Part shown: positions 49,351-58,559 of the stretch, piece by piece | How the letters are laid out: the number at the start of each line of letters is the position of its first letter | Numbering within the stretch: the stretch's first letter is position 1 | Assembly: GCA_964529715.1 (NCBI GenBank) | Contig: CAZGXI010000016.1 | Span: 1 to 64,000 of the forward strand | DNA from: CAZGXI01 sp964529715 | GTDB taxonomy: Bacteria > Chloroflexota > Anaerolineae > Aggregatilineales > Ch27 | DNA: 64,000 bases | Direction of reading: 5' to 3' | The notes under the pieces: model-generated | What the model was told of the DNA's origin: nothing | Database searches by the model: none | What the model saw: the letters and a program-made list of their open reading frames with translations, nothing else | Program-made: the position numbers and the translations under genes

Positions 49351-52300
49351 ATGGCGGAGAACCGCCCTGCGGGTAAATGGGATAGTGATCTGCCGGACTG
49401 GCTGCGCGGCCACATTCATCCGCCGCCTGGCATTGAGGAGCAGCCCCCGGCGCAGACGAAGCCTGAAGAGGCCCCGCCTGTTGCGCCCGGCGACATGCCG
49501 CGCTTCACCGGTTTGCTCCCCTGGTTGGACCAGCAGACTTCCGGCGCTCCGGCGGGCGGATCGCCCTTTGATCAGGGCGCGCCGTCGCCGGAGTCGCTGC
49601 GCGGGCTGACCGGGCAGCTTCCCTGGCTGGAGGACGTGGTTTCCCGGCAGCCGCCCTCTGGGGAGCCACCGACCGACGATAGCGGCCCGGTGGACCTGGG
49701 CGCGCTGGAGTGGACAGAGCCGGATGTGGTTCCGCCGGAAGCGGGGGGGATGCCTTTTGATCAGGGCGCGCCGTCGCCGGAGTCGTTGCGCGGGCTGACC
49801 GGGCAGCTTCCCTGGCTGGAGGATGTGGTTCCCCAGCCACCCACCGCTGGTCAGCCGCCTGTCCCTGCCGCCGACCTGGCCGCTCTGGACTGGATGGCCG
49901 ACGTTGAGCCGGCGGAGACTCCGCCCGACGAACTGCCGACCGCCGAATGGCTGAGCCAGGCGCCCATTCCAACCATCCCGCCTGAGATCGAGCCGCTTCC
50001 CTCCGATGCGCCGATCCCGGACTGGCTGGCATCTGCCGAATCGTTTGGCCACACCGAGCCACCTGTCGTGCCGTCTGCCGCGTCCGGCGAGAGCGTTCCC
50101 GACTGGCTGGCCACCGCCGATGTTTTTGAGCAGGCGCAGGCTCCCGAACCGCCCGCCCCGGCCCAGCCCGTCCCCGACTGGCTGGGTTCTGTGGATGAGT
50201 TCGCCGCCGGGTTTGCAGAAGAAGCACCTGCCGCCGGGCCATCTGCCGAGGCGGTTCCGGACTGGCTGGGGGCCGCCGATGAGTTCGCCGCCGGCTTTGG
50301 GGAAGAAGCGCCTGCCGGGGAAGTCGGGGAAGTTCCCGCCGAGGAAGCCGCGCCGGCGTGGATCAGGGCCGATACCGGGGCGCTGCCGGAGACGACCGCC
50401 TCTGACCTGACCTATGAGGCCTGGATGGAGCAGCAGGAGGAGGCGCAGCGTCAGCCGACCCCAGAAGAACTGCTGGCTGCCGAAGTGCCGGATTGGTTTG
50501 AGGCGGTTGCAGCAGAGACGCCGGAAGAAACGCCTGCCGCGCCTGCTGCCCCTGCCAAGAGCGGGCCGGATTTTGTGCCCGACTGGTATCTGGGCCTGGA
50601 GGAGCAGGATACTTCTGCTGCGCCGGAGTGGTTCTCCAAGCTGGACTTTTCGGCGGATGCGCTGGCTGCCGCGCCGGAACTGCCGCAGGAAGCGCCGCCG
50701 CCCGCCCCGGCGCCAGAAGAACCCGCTTTCGATTTCGCCTCCGATCTGGGCGCAGCGCCCGCTGCTGCTGCGCCTGCCGAGGAAGTGCCGGATTGGTTCG
50801 CTGGGATCGACCTGGGCACGCCCGCCGCGCCGCCCGCCCCGACGCCAGAAGAACCCGCTTTCGATTTCGGCGTTGATCTGGGCGCAGCGCCCGTTGCTGC
50901 TGCGCCCGCCGAGGAAGTGCCGGATTGGTTTGCCGATTTTCACGAGCAGCCCGCACAGCCCGCCGCACCGTCGCCGGCGCCCGCCGCCGTGCCGCTGGAC
51001 GAGGTCCCCGACTGGCTTAGTGCTCTGCCTGCCGACATGCCCGCGCAGCAGGAAATCCCGCCGGAACTGTTCTCGACGGACGCCATGCTGGCCGAGGCTG
51101 CCGACCTGGACTTTATGAACCTGATCGACCAGCAGCTTGGCGCAGAGCCGCCTGTGCCGTCTGCCCCGGTGGAGATGATGACCGAGCGGGAAGCCCAGTT
51201 CGACCTGGACGATCTGCTGGCCGAATTGCAATTGCCCGAAGATGCGCCCCTGACCGGATTGAGCGGGATGCAGGTGCAGCCGCCTGCTGCCCCCACCATC
51301 CCGGCGGAGGCTGGGCCTGAGGTGCCAGATTGGCTGGCCCGCGCTCGCCCGACGGCAGAAGGCGGACGACAGGTGTCGGCAGTGGTAGAGGCGCTGCGCA
51401 GCCCGGAGACACCACTGGAAAACCTGACCGAACGGCTCAAGGCCTTGCGTATCCTGACCGGCGAGGCGGCCAAAGTCGAGCCGGCGCCCGCCCCGGATCA
51501 GCCCTCCGGCGCGATCCTGGCGAGCATTACCGGCGGTCTGATCCCCACCCAGGTCTTCCGTGATCCCGGCGCGCCGGAGATGATCGACGCCGTCCGCCTG
51601 GACGAGGCGCAGCAGGCGCGCGTGAAGTCGCTTGAAGCACTGCTCGGTCTGGACAGGGTGTTGCCGCAAGTGCAACTGGACGAGGAGGGCCAGCCGATCC
51701 CGGTGGACGAGCGGGCGGAGGCCAGGGAAGTTTCGCGCATTGCCCGTGCCGAACGCCGCGCCCGCGCCCGTTCTCGCCGCAAGCTCGACCGCGCCGCGAT
51801 TAGCCTGCTGTTGCTGGCGGCCATGATCCTGCCTTTCTTCGTGGGGGCGCTGCGCATTGTGGAGCCGCCTGCCGCCGTGCTCGACCCGGCCCGCCAGGGC
51901 ACATTAGACCGCGCGATCCAGCGGCTGGGTCAGGGCGATCTGGTGCTGGTCGGCTTTGAATATTCCCCCACTGCCGCCGGGGAGCTGGACCCCCTGGCGC
52001 AAACGCTGTTGACACATCTGCTGTTACGCGGCGCGCGCCCGGTGATCGTGAGTACCAACCCAGCAGGCATCCTGCACGCACGGGACGTGCTGGCCGGGCT
52101 GGCCAACGATCCCTTCCTGTTGGCGCACCGGGGCCGCGCACCGGACGATCCGTTGGTGATGCCGGATGACTATGTGATCCTGCCCTATCTGCCAGGCGGC
52201 GTGGTAGGACTGCGTGCCCTCACTGCCACCAGCACCGATCCCCATGCCCTAAACCAGGGCGTCTTCGCCGCCGATTTCCAGGGCAACCCCACCGGGCTGG

Positions 52301-53031
52301 ACGTGCGCTGGTTGCAGGTTTCCTTTAGATTGGTGTTGGTGCTGGCCGAACGCGGCGACGACCTGCGCCTGTGGGTCGAGCAGGTGGCCTCGGCGGTGGA
52401 CCTGCCGGTGGCGGCAGGGGTGACGGCGGCTGCCGAGCCGGTGGCGCGGCCTTACTTCGTCGCCGGGCAGTTGATGGGGTTGCTGGCGGGCTACCGCGAC
52501 GCTTACACCTACGATCAGGTCCTGTTGCGGTCTCTGCCGCCGGTGACGTCGCTGCCGCCGCACGGTGCGGGTGGGGCCGCCGCGCCGACATCCACCGTCG
52601 ATCCCAATGCGACGCCGTTGCCGGAAGGGTTGGCGACACTGACGCCAACGCCGACGGCCACGCCGACGGCCACGCTGACGCCGACCACCACACCGACCGA
52701 GACGCCCATCCCCACCGATACGCCCACCCCCACGCCGCTTTCGGCGCGGGACGCCGCCGCCACCGCGCGGGCGACTGCCTCCGGAACGCTGCCGCCGACG
52801 CCGCTGCCCACGCGGCAGGTGTTTGTCACGGCCACGCCCATGCCAGAAGGCGGGGCGGCAGGCATCACAGTCGAGACGACAGCCCAGCCGGGCGTCGTGA
52901 CGGCAGAGCGGCCATATCAGGATGAGCGGTGGTACAGCATGGGCCTCGGCGCACTGACCGCCGTCGGCATTATCGGGTTAGGCGCGCTGGTGAACCTCGC
53001 GCGCGGGATTCGTCGGAGGCGTGAACCGTGA
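49351..53031 (+). CDS. 1226-residue membrane protein rich in PDWL motifs
   Basis: Residues 1 to about 680 are disordered, Pro/Ala/Glu-rich, and hold roughly a dozen short 'PDWL/PDWF' motifs ('VPDWLATADVF', 'VPDWLGAADEF', 'VPDWFAGIDLG') plus two near-identical 'GQLPWLEDVV' blocks (DNA repeats at 49563-49640 and 49758-49830). A TM helix ('AAISLLLLAAMILPFFVGAL', about 815-835) leads to an external region with a 'TPTPTATPTATLTPTTTPTE' stalk and a final TM helix. The motif suggests multivalent binding by a soluble partner (inference). It overlaps the next gene by four bases. Confidence 0.7.
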   Translation: MAENRPAGKWDSDLPDWLRGHIHPPPGIEEQPPAQTKPEEAPPVAPGDMPRFTGLLPWLDQQTSGAPAGGSPFDQGAPSPESLRGLTGQLPWLEDVVSRQPPSGEPPTDDSGPVDLGALEWTEPDVVPPEAGGMPFDQGAPSPESLRGLTGQLPWLEDVVPQPPTAGQPPVPAADLAALDWMADVEPAETPPDELPTAEWLSQAPIPTIPPEIEPLPSDAPIPDWLASAESFGHTEPPVVPSAASGESVPDWLATADVFEQAQAPEPPAPAQPVPDWLGSVDEFAAGFAEEAPAAGPSAEAVPDWLGAADEFAAGFGEEAPAGEVGEVPAEEAAPAWIRADTGALPETTASDLTYEAWMEQQEEAQRQPTPEELLAAEVPDWFEAVAAETPEETPAAPAAPAKSGPDFVPDWYLGLEEQDTSAAPEWFSKLDFSADALAAAPELPQEAPPPAPAPEEPAFDFASDLGAAPAAAAPAEEVPDWFAGIDLGTPAAPPAPTPEEPAFDFGVDLGAAPVAAAPAEEVPDWFADFHEQPAQPAAPSPAPAAVPLDEVPDWLSALPADMPAQQEIPPELFSTDAMLAEAADLDFMNLIDQQLGAEPPVPSAPVEMMTEREAQFDLDDLLAELQLPEDAPLTGLSGMQVQPPAAPTIPAEAGPEVPDWLARARPTAEGGRQVSAVVEALRSPETPLENLTERLKALRILTGEAAKVEPAPAPDQPSGAILASITGGLIPTQVFRDPGAPEMIDAVRLDEAQQARVKSLEALLGLDRVLPQVQLDEEGQPIPVDERAEAREVSRIARAERRARARSRRKLDRAAISLLLLAAMILPFFVGALRIVEPPAAVLDPARQGTLDRAIQRLGQGDLVLVGFEYSPTAAGELDPLAQTLLTHLLLRGARPVIVSTNPAGILHARDVLAGLANDPFLLAHRGRAPDDPLVMPDDYVILPYLPGGVVGLRALTATSTDPHALNQGVFAADFQGNPTGLDVRWLQVSFRLVLVLAERGDDLRLWVEQVASAVDLPVAAGVTAAAEPVARPYFVAGQLMGLLAGYRDAYTYDQVLLRSLPPVTSLPPHGAGGAAAPTSTVDPNATPLPEGLATLTPTPTATPTATLTPTTTPTETPIPTDTPTPTPLSARDAAATARATASGTLPPTPLPTRQVFVTATPMPEGGAAGITVETTAQPGVVTAERPYQDERWYSMGLGALTAVGIIGLGALVNLARGIRRRREP

Positions 53032-53678
53032 CGCCGGAAATGCTCGATACGCTGGCCGGGTGGGTCGGTCTGGTGCTGACCCTGCTCATTTTCAGCTATC
53101 TGCTGGCCGATAATTTTCTATACCGCCTGGCGGTGTACCTGTTCGTCGGCGTGGCGGCGGGCTATGCTGCCGTTGTCGCAGTGGAAGGGGTGCTGCTGCC
53201 CTGGCTGCGCGGCACGCTGCTGGCTCCCGGCGCAGACGCGGGCCAGATCGCGCTCGGCGTGATCCCGTTGGCGGTGGGGTTCTTGTTGCTGCTGAAAGCC
53301 TCGCCGCGCCTATCGCGCCTGGGCAACCTGGGGCTGGCCTTTTTGGTCGGTGTCGGCGCGGCGGTGAGCCTGATCGGTACGGTCAGCGGCACGCTGCTGC
53401 CACTGGCTGCCTCGACGGGATCGTACCTCGGTGCGAATCTCGTGGACGGCCTGATTCTCATCCTGGGCACGATCACGACGCTGCTCTACTTCCAGTATCT
53501 TGCCGTGCGCCGTCCTGACGGCGAAGTGGTTCGCCCGCCGGTGCTACGTGTTGCCGCGACCATCGGGCAGGTGTTCCTGATCATCGCCTTCGCCTCGCTC
53601 TACGCCGGGGCGATTGTGTCTAGCATCACCGTGTTCAGCGAACGATTGGCCTTTTTGTTGGAGCGGATGTTGGGATAG
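53028..53678 (+). CDS. Six-TM membrane protein
   Basis: 216 residues, about six TM helices ('LGVIPLAVGFLLLLKASPRL', 'LAFLVGVGAAVSLIGTVSGT'), no known motif. GTG start inside the stop of the PDWL gene (GTGA overlap), indicating translational coupling. Probably forms part of the same membrane assembly as the flanking genes. Confidence 0.72.
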   Translation: MTPEMLDTLAGWVGLVLTLLIFSYLLADNFLYRLAVYLFVGVAAGYAAVVAVEGVLLPWLRGTLLAPGADAGQIALGVIPLAVGFLLLLKASPRLSRLGNLGLAFLVGVGAAVSLIGTVSGTLLPLAASTGSYLGANLVDGLILILGTITTLLYFQYLAVRRPDGEVVRPPVLRVAATIGQVFLIIAFASLYAGAIVSSITVFSERLAFLLERMLG

Positions 53679-53919
53679 CTGTCAGCTTCCAGCCGTCAGC
53701 TAACCCAATGGGCAGGCTTTAAAAATGACCGGGGCAGACACGGTTGCCAGGGGTTCAAACCCCTGGCTAAATCTGCAAAGTCCGCTTCAGCGGACTGAAA
53801 ATGCAGGTCGAGACAGAGGCTGTCAGTCCACTTCAGTGGACTTTACATCCGTAGCCGGGGACTGAAGTCCCCGGCGATGAAAACCTGCACATTCTGTCAG
53901 CTATCCGTTTTTTACAGGT
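53679..53919. repeat. Repeat-filled gap: REP-D and two REP-B elements in inverted orientation
   Basis: REP-D at 53679-53702; REP-B 53746-53800 (CAGGGGTTCAAACCCCTG, then AAGTCCGCTTCAGCGGACT); inverted copy 53824-53874 (CAGTCCACTTCAGTGGACT, then GCCGGGGACTGAAGTCCCC). The pair could fold back on itself. Confidence 0.75.
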
Positions 53920-54201
53920 ATGAGAGGGATGGCTTATGGCAAAGATCGGCAAGTGCGGTTTAGACGAGAAGATCGAGACTGGACGGCGGGGCAACTGCTG
54001 GAGTTTATTCAGGAATTTGCCGGTGAAGGTCCGGTGCGGTCGCCCAGGCCTGATGCCGGGGTGAGTTTCAAAGAGCACATGAGGAATGTAGGTCCCTGGG
54101 ATGATGATCGCAGCGCCGAAGAGATTATCCGCGACATTTACAAATCCCGGACCATTGGGCGCGACATTACCCTGGATGTCTCGGATTCGACTAAAAGCTG
54201 A
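53920..54201 (+). CDS. Antitoxin-like small protein
   Basis: 93 residues, start ATG 53920 or 53929. The end 'WDDDRSAEEIIRDIYKSRTI' followed by 'GRDITLDV' is the toxin-neutralising tail seen in VapB/Phd-type antitoxins (D-x-R-S-x-E-E-I-I-R-x-I-Y-x-S-R). No PIN or other toxin gene follows; the next gene is a secreted protein. It may be an orphan antitoxin. Confidence 0.5.
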   Translation: MRGMAYGKDRQVRFRREDRDWTAGQLLEFIQEFAGEGPVRSPRPDAGVSFKEHMRNVGPWDDDRSAEEIIRDIYKSRTIGRDITLDVSDSTKS

Positions 54202-54223
54202 TGCCTGATAGCTGAGAGCTTAT

Positions 54224-55114
54224 ATGCGTCACCGCGTGCTGCTTGTCCTTGTCCTGATAACCCTGCTCCTGTCCGTCCCGCCGATCTATGCCCGGCAGGC
54301 AGAGGAGCGGGCGTGGTATTACGCCATCACAGGCGATGGACAGTTGATCGCCTACACGGTGGACGGGCAAACGAACACGCTGATCGCGGGCGGTGTGAGC
54401 CAGGACGCTTACGGCTGGCGGCTGGACGCTGACACAGGCCTGGCGCTCCTGGCGGTTGATGGCGCGCGCAGCCTGTACCGGCTGGAACCGATGACGGCGG
54501 CGGCGTTGATGTCGCTGCCTGGCGATGTGGCGGCCCCTTCCGCCGGACCTGGGGCGGACGAGCCGCTGCTGCGGCGTCTTGACGGGGCGCGTTGGCTGGT
54601 TTTCGACGGCGGCGCGTCCTGGCTGGCAGTGGGGGCGGGCGAGCCGGTGCAGATCGGCTTCTACAGCCCGGACGTGATCTTGCATCCGGCGGGGCAGGCC
54701 CTTTCCCCCGACGGGCGCTACCTGCTCGTGGTGGACGATCCCGATTTCCCGGCGCGTTACCGGGTATGGGATACCGTCGCGCAGGACTACGTGGTGCAAG
54801 ACTCGACCGGCGGGCCGGGCGACGATGTCTGGTCGGTGCAGATCGCTTACGGGACGGGCGGTTTTGTGGTCAGCCGCACCCTGCCTGCTGAGGCGTTCCT
54901 GTATCGCTATGCCGACGCGGCGGTGGTGGCGGTCCCGGCACAGGATAATCGCCGCTATTTCGAGGTCCTGCCGGACGGCGCGACGCTGTTCTGGCAGCAG
55001 CGGGCGCAGGGCGAACTCGTGCCCGGTATTTATCATTTCGATCCGGCGGCGGACGTCTACACGCTGCTTCTGCCCGATGCGAGGCCGCTGCTGTTACAGG
55101 CTACTGATCGCTGA
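54224..55114 (+). CDS. Secreted beta-propeller-like protein
   Basis: 296 residues with a signal peptide ('LLVLVLITLLLSVPPIYA') and repeating beta-strand units ('GWRLDADTGLALLAVDGARS', 'LSPDGRYLLVVDDPDFPARY'), like WD40-style or TolB-like propellers. No catalytic residues visible. It is followed, 10 bases later, by the MutL-like ATPase, and a REP-D tract (GATCGCTGAAAGCTGG) links the two genes. Function unknown. Confidence 0.65.
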   Translation: MRHRVLLVLVLITLLLSVPPIYARQAEERAWYYAITGDGQLIAYTVDGQTNTLIAGGVSQDAYGWRLDADTGLALLAVDGARSLYRLEPMTAAALMSLPGDVAAPSAGPGADEPLLRRLDGARWLVFDGGASWLAVGAGEPVQIGFYSPDVILHPAGQALSPDGRYLLVVDDPDFPARYRVWDTVAQDYVVQDSTGGPGDDVWSVQIAYGTGGFVVSRTLPAEAFLYRYADAAVVAVPAQDNRRYFEVLPDGATLFWQQRAQGELVPGIYHFDPAADVYTLLLPDARPLLLQATDR

Positions 55115-55124
55115 AAGCTGGCTT

Positions 55125-57320
55125 ATGGCTGAGGAACAACTGGCACTCAATTCCATCATCGCCGCCGATTTCGGCAGCGTGCATACGCGCGCCGTGCTGA
55201 TCGACCTGGTGGACGGCGCATACCGCCTGGTAGCGCGCGCCGAGACGCGCACGACGGTGGGCGATCCCCATCACGACGTGAGCGTGGGGCTGCGCCGCGC
55301 CCTGGCACAGATGAGTGAGATCACCGGGCGGCGGCTGCTGTTCGGCGAGGGCGACAAGGCGCAGGTGATGATGCCGGAGCGTCCCGACGGCAGCGGCGTG
55401 GATACCTTCGTGGCGACGGCCAGCGCGGGCCGTCCCCTGCGCGTGGTGCTGGTCGGTCTCATGCCCGAAGTGAGTCTGGTCAGCGGGCAGCGTGCACTCT
55501 CCGGCTCTTACGTCCAGGTGATGGATACGCTTTCCCTCTCAGACGTGCGCACAGAAGAGCAGCAGGTAAACGACATCCTCACGCACAGCCCGGACCTCGT
55601 CCTGATCGTTGGCGGCACAGACGCCGGGGCAGAGGAAGCGATCCTCAACCTGGCGCGGGTGGTGCGCACTGCTGTGCAGCTTGCCCGCTCAGACGCCCGC
55701 CCGACCGTCATCTACGCCGGCAACCGCGTCCTCCAGCGGCGTGTGCGCGAGGTGATGGGCGACGTGGTCGAACTGCTGCTGGCGGACAATGTGCGTCCTA
55801 GCCTACGGGACGAAAACTTGGGCGCGGTGCAGCAGGAGCTTGCCGCTGTCTTCGATCACTACCTGGCGCGCGTGGTTGGCGATGGCTTCGACGAGATCGG
55901 CCAGACCAGCCGCCTGGGCGTCCTGCCGACGGCGCAGGCGTTTGTCAACATTGCGCGCTTTGTGGGCGAGTTCGCGCCCAGGGATTCCGCCGGGGTGCTG
56001 GCGGTGGACGTAGGCAGCGCCACCACCACCGTCACCGCCGTGATCGGGCGGCGGCCCTACGCCAGCATCCGCAGTGACCTGGGCGTGGGGCACAGCGCCG
56101 CCGCCGTCCTTAAGGCGGCGGGCACGGCCAACCTGCGCCGCTGGCTCACCTGGGACGCAACTGACGAGGAGATCGCCGATTACGTCTACAACAAGACGTT
56201 GCGCCCAGCCACCGTGCCGATGACGGCGCAAGACCTGGAATTGGAACATGCGCTGGCGCGCGAGGCGATCCGGCTGGCGGTGCAGGCGGCCCGCCCGGCC
56301 TGGCGGCTAGGGCGGGGCGCGACCCTGCCTAACCTGCGCCCGCTGATCGGCGCCGGGGCGGTGCTGGCGGGCGCTCCCCATCCGGGCATGGCGGCGCTGA
56401 TCCTGATGGACGCGCTTCAGCCGGTCGGCGTGACCGAAATCCTGCTCGACCCGGTGGGCCTGATCCCGGCGCTGGGGGCGGTGGCCTATGTGCAGCCCGC
56501 TGCCGCCGTGCAGGCGCTCGACGAAGGCGATCTACTGCGCGTCGGCACGGCCATCTGCGCCGACGGGCCGGTGCGCATCGGGCGCGGCGGCATGAAGATC
56601 ACGATCAGACTGCCCGACGGCGTGGTAGAAAAACGCGCCATTCGCGGCGGCGCGGTCTGGACCTATCCCTTGCCGCCCGGCCAGACGGCCCAGGTGGAGG
56701 TGCGTCTGTCGCGCGGGTTGAGCATCAACGGCAGGACGCGCGTCAAAATGACTGTGCATGGTGGCATGGCGGGCCTGATCTTCGACGCGCGTGGGCGTCC
56801 GCTGCCCCTGCCACGCCAAGCCGAGGCGCGCGCCCGGCTTTACCCGGCCTGGGTCGCCGGGACGCAGGGCCGGGTTAAACTGCGTGTGGATGAGATCGAT
56901 GCCTCTGAGGTAGACGCGAAGGCGTTGGCTGGGGCCGAGATCGACCGCCTGGAAGAGCAGGCCGCGCCCGTCCTGGTGGAGGAGGCCGCGCCTGTCGCCG
57001 CGAAGCCGCGCCGACGCGGGTTGTTCGGGCGGCGTAGAAAGGGTGAAGCAGAAGAAGAGGCCGATCTGGCCGAGGCGGAAGCCGCCGTTGTGTCGGCACT
57101 GGAGGACTCCGACCTGGGCTTTGAAGGCGACGTGATGGAAGAAGTGGGCGAAAAGCCGCGCCGACGCGGCCTGTTCGGGCGGCGGGGCAGACAGGCGGCG
57201 GTTGAGGCTGCGCCGGAGGAAGCGCCTTCCCCTGAGATCGATTCGACTGCCGCCATGCTCGACGAATTGCGTCTGGGCAGCCAGGAGGACAAGAAACGTT
57301 CCCGGCGAGGACGCCGCTGA
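55125..57320 (+). CDS. MutL/GlmL-like ASKHA ATPase with duplicated basic tail motif
   Basis: A 731-residue protein of the glutamate mutase L (MutL/GlmL) family. Two nucleotide-phosphate motifs are visible: 'IIAADFGSVHTRAVLID' (residue about 10) and 'VLAVDVGSATTTVTAV' (about 290), with 'LILIVGGTDAGAEEAI'-type and 'LIGAGAVLAGAPHPGMAALI' segments typical of the ASKHA fold. No glutamate mutase subunits (GlmS/GlmE) are nearby. The C-terminus is unusual: 'KPRRRGLFGRR' occurs twice (residues 627-637 and 677-687) around an acidic stretch, and it ends 'KKRSRRGRR'. The ATG lies in a REP-D tract. Likely membrane-peripheral (inference). Confidence 0.75.
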   Translation: MAEEQLALNSIIAADFGSVHTRAVLIDLVDGAYRLVARAETRTTVGDPHHDVSVGLRRALAQMSEITGRRLLFGEGDKAQVMMPERPDGSGVDTFVATASAGRPLRVVLVGLMPEVSLVSGQRALSGSYVQVMDTLSLSDVRTEEQQVNDILTHSPDLVLIVGGTDAGAEEAILNLARVVRTAVQLARSDARPTVIYAGNRVLQRRVREVMGDVVELLLADNVRPSLRDENLGAVQQELAAVFDHYLARVVGDGFDEIGQTSRLGVLPTAQAFVNIARFVGEFAPRDSAGVLAVDVGSATTTVTAVIGRRPYASIRSDLGVGHSAAAVLKAAGTANLRRWLTWDATDEEIADYVYNKTLRPATVPMTAQDLELEHALAREAIRLAVQAARPAWRLGRGATLPNLRPLIGAGAVLAGAPHPGMAALILMDALQPVGVTEILLDPVGLIPALGAVAYVQPAAAVQALDEGDLLRVGTAICADGPVRIGRGGMKITIRLPDGVVEKRAIRGGAVWTYPLPPGQTAQVEVRLSRGLSINGRTRVKMTVHGGMAGLIFDARGRPLPLPRQAEARARLYPAWVAGTQGRVKLRVDEIDASEVDAKALAGAEIDRLEEQAAPVLVEEAAPVAAKPRRRGLFGRRRKGEAEEEADLAEAEAAVVSALEDSDLGFEGDVMEEVGEKPRRRGLFGRRGRQAAVEAAPEEAPSPEIDSTAAMLDELRLGSQEDKKRSRRGRR

Positions 57321-57427
57321 ACAAGTTCTCAGTGTTGAGTTCTGAGTTTTGAATTGGGGATGTAGAGGCTGTTTTGAACTCAAAACTCAAAACTTTGAAC
57401 TCAAAATTTATGGAAAGCTGAACCCTG

Positions 57428-58510
57428 ATGGCTCTGTACTATCCCGACCAGACGATGGTGCTGCCGATGACCACCATCCGGCGCGAGCGGTTGCTGCCGC
57501 CGGATGCCTTCGGCGAAGTGCTGGTGAACGAGCTGCAGCGCGTGGACGCTTATACCGTCGTGGCACGCGGGGTCATCCCGGCCCGTTACCTGCTCCTGGA
57601 CCTGATGACCCCCTTCGGCCTGAGCGATCCGGCCCAGGTGCTCGACTACATCCAGGTGGAACCAGGCGCGGTGGTTGAGGCAGGCCAGGTGCTCGCCGCC
57701 GACCGCACCAAAAAACGCGGCCCGGTGCTGCGCGCTCCGGCAGGGGGATTGGTCTCGCAGTTGATCGATGGCCGCCTGGTGCTGGAAACCGATCTGACCA
57801 CCCACGAAATCCGGGCGGGGTTTACCGGCACAGTCACTTCGGTGCGCCCCGGACGTGGCGTGTTGTTGGAAACGACCGGCGCGCTGATCCAGGGGGTGTG
57901 GGGCAACGGGCAGAGCGTCTTCGGCCTGCTCAAGTCGGAGCCGATGGGCGGCCTGACGGCGCTGGAATCGGGCGAATTTGTGACCGAATGGCGTGGGGCC
58001 ATCGTCGTCACGGCTGGGCCGCTCACCCGCGACGCGCTGCGCCGGGCTGTCACAGCGGGGTTAGGCGGGCTGATCGGGCCGAGTATGCACGCGCACTTGC
58101 GCGAATTCGCGCTCGGCCTCAAAATTCCCATCATGCTGACAGAGGGGTTCGGCGCGGAGCGGATGAGTGCGCCGACGCACGGGTTGCTGATGGACTGCGC
58201 CGGCAAGCAGGCGGCTCTGGAGGCTAGGGTGCCGCAGCGTTGGCAGGGGGATCGCCCAGAGGTGATCGTGCCACAGGTCGGCGAGCGCCATACCGCGCCG
58301 CCCGCGCGCGATGAGCCGCTGCGGCTGGGCGGCGATGTTCGCATCACCCGCAGCCCCTACCTGGGAATGGTAGGCAAAATCAAGAGCCTGCCCACGTCGC
58401 CCCAGGCTATTGAGAATGGCCTGCGTCTCCTGGTCGCCGAGGTGCAGCTTCCGACCGGGCGGACCGTGAAAATTCCGCTGGCGAACCTGGAACTGTTCGG
58501 TCGAGGGTAG
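57428..58510 (+). CDS. KOW/lipoyl-like hybrid-motif protein (unknown function)
   Basis: 360 residues. The first half has repeating 'GAVVEAGQVLAADRTKKRGP' and 'FTGTVTSVRPGRGVLLETTG' segments that look like hybrid/lipoyl-type barrel strands; the C-terminal 'YLGMVGKIKSLPTSPQAIEN' resembles a KOW motif and the end 'RTVKIPLANLELFGRG' an SH3-like strand. No catalytic residues or TM helices. ATG 57428 comes from a REP-D-type junction (GCTGAACCCTGATGGCT). It follows the ATPase gene by 107 bases; a REP-E tract (AACTCAAAACTCAAAAC) fills the gap. Confidence 0.55.
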   Translation: MALYYPDQTMVLPMTTIRRERLLPPDAFGEVLVNELQRVDAYTVVARGVIPARYLLLDLMTPFGLSDPAQVLDYIQVEPGAVVEAGQVLAADRTKKRGPVLRAPAGGLVSQLIDGRLVLETDLTTHEIRAGFTGTVTSVRPGRGVLLETTGALIQGVWGNGQSVFGLLKSEPMGGLTALESGEFVTEWRGAIVVTAGPLTRDALRRAVTAGLGGLIGPSMHAHLREFALGLKIPIMLTEGFGAERMSAPTHGLLMDCAGKQAALEARVPQRWQGDRPEVIVPQVGERHTAPPARDEPLRLGGDVRITRSPYLGMVGKIKSLPTSPQAIENGLRLLVAEVQLPTGRTVKIPLANLELFGRG

Positions 58511-58559
58511 CCCCCAGGTCGCGGGGCTTCGGGGTCCCGTACTGTGAAGGAGTGAATGA

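Noticed and set aside
49282..51675. A 797-codon minus-strand ORF opposite the PDWL gene
   Set aside because: It is Arg/Gly-rich and mirrors the PDWL repeats; the plus-strand protein has TM helices and motifs.
52650..52740. CCGACGGCCACG repeats in the PDWL gene as a DNA minisatellite
   Set aside because: It is simply the coding of a Pro/Thr stalk, seen again in other proteins of the window.
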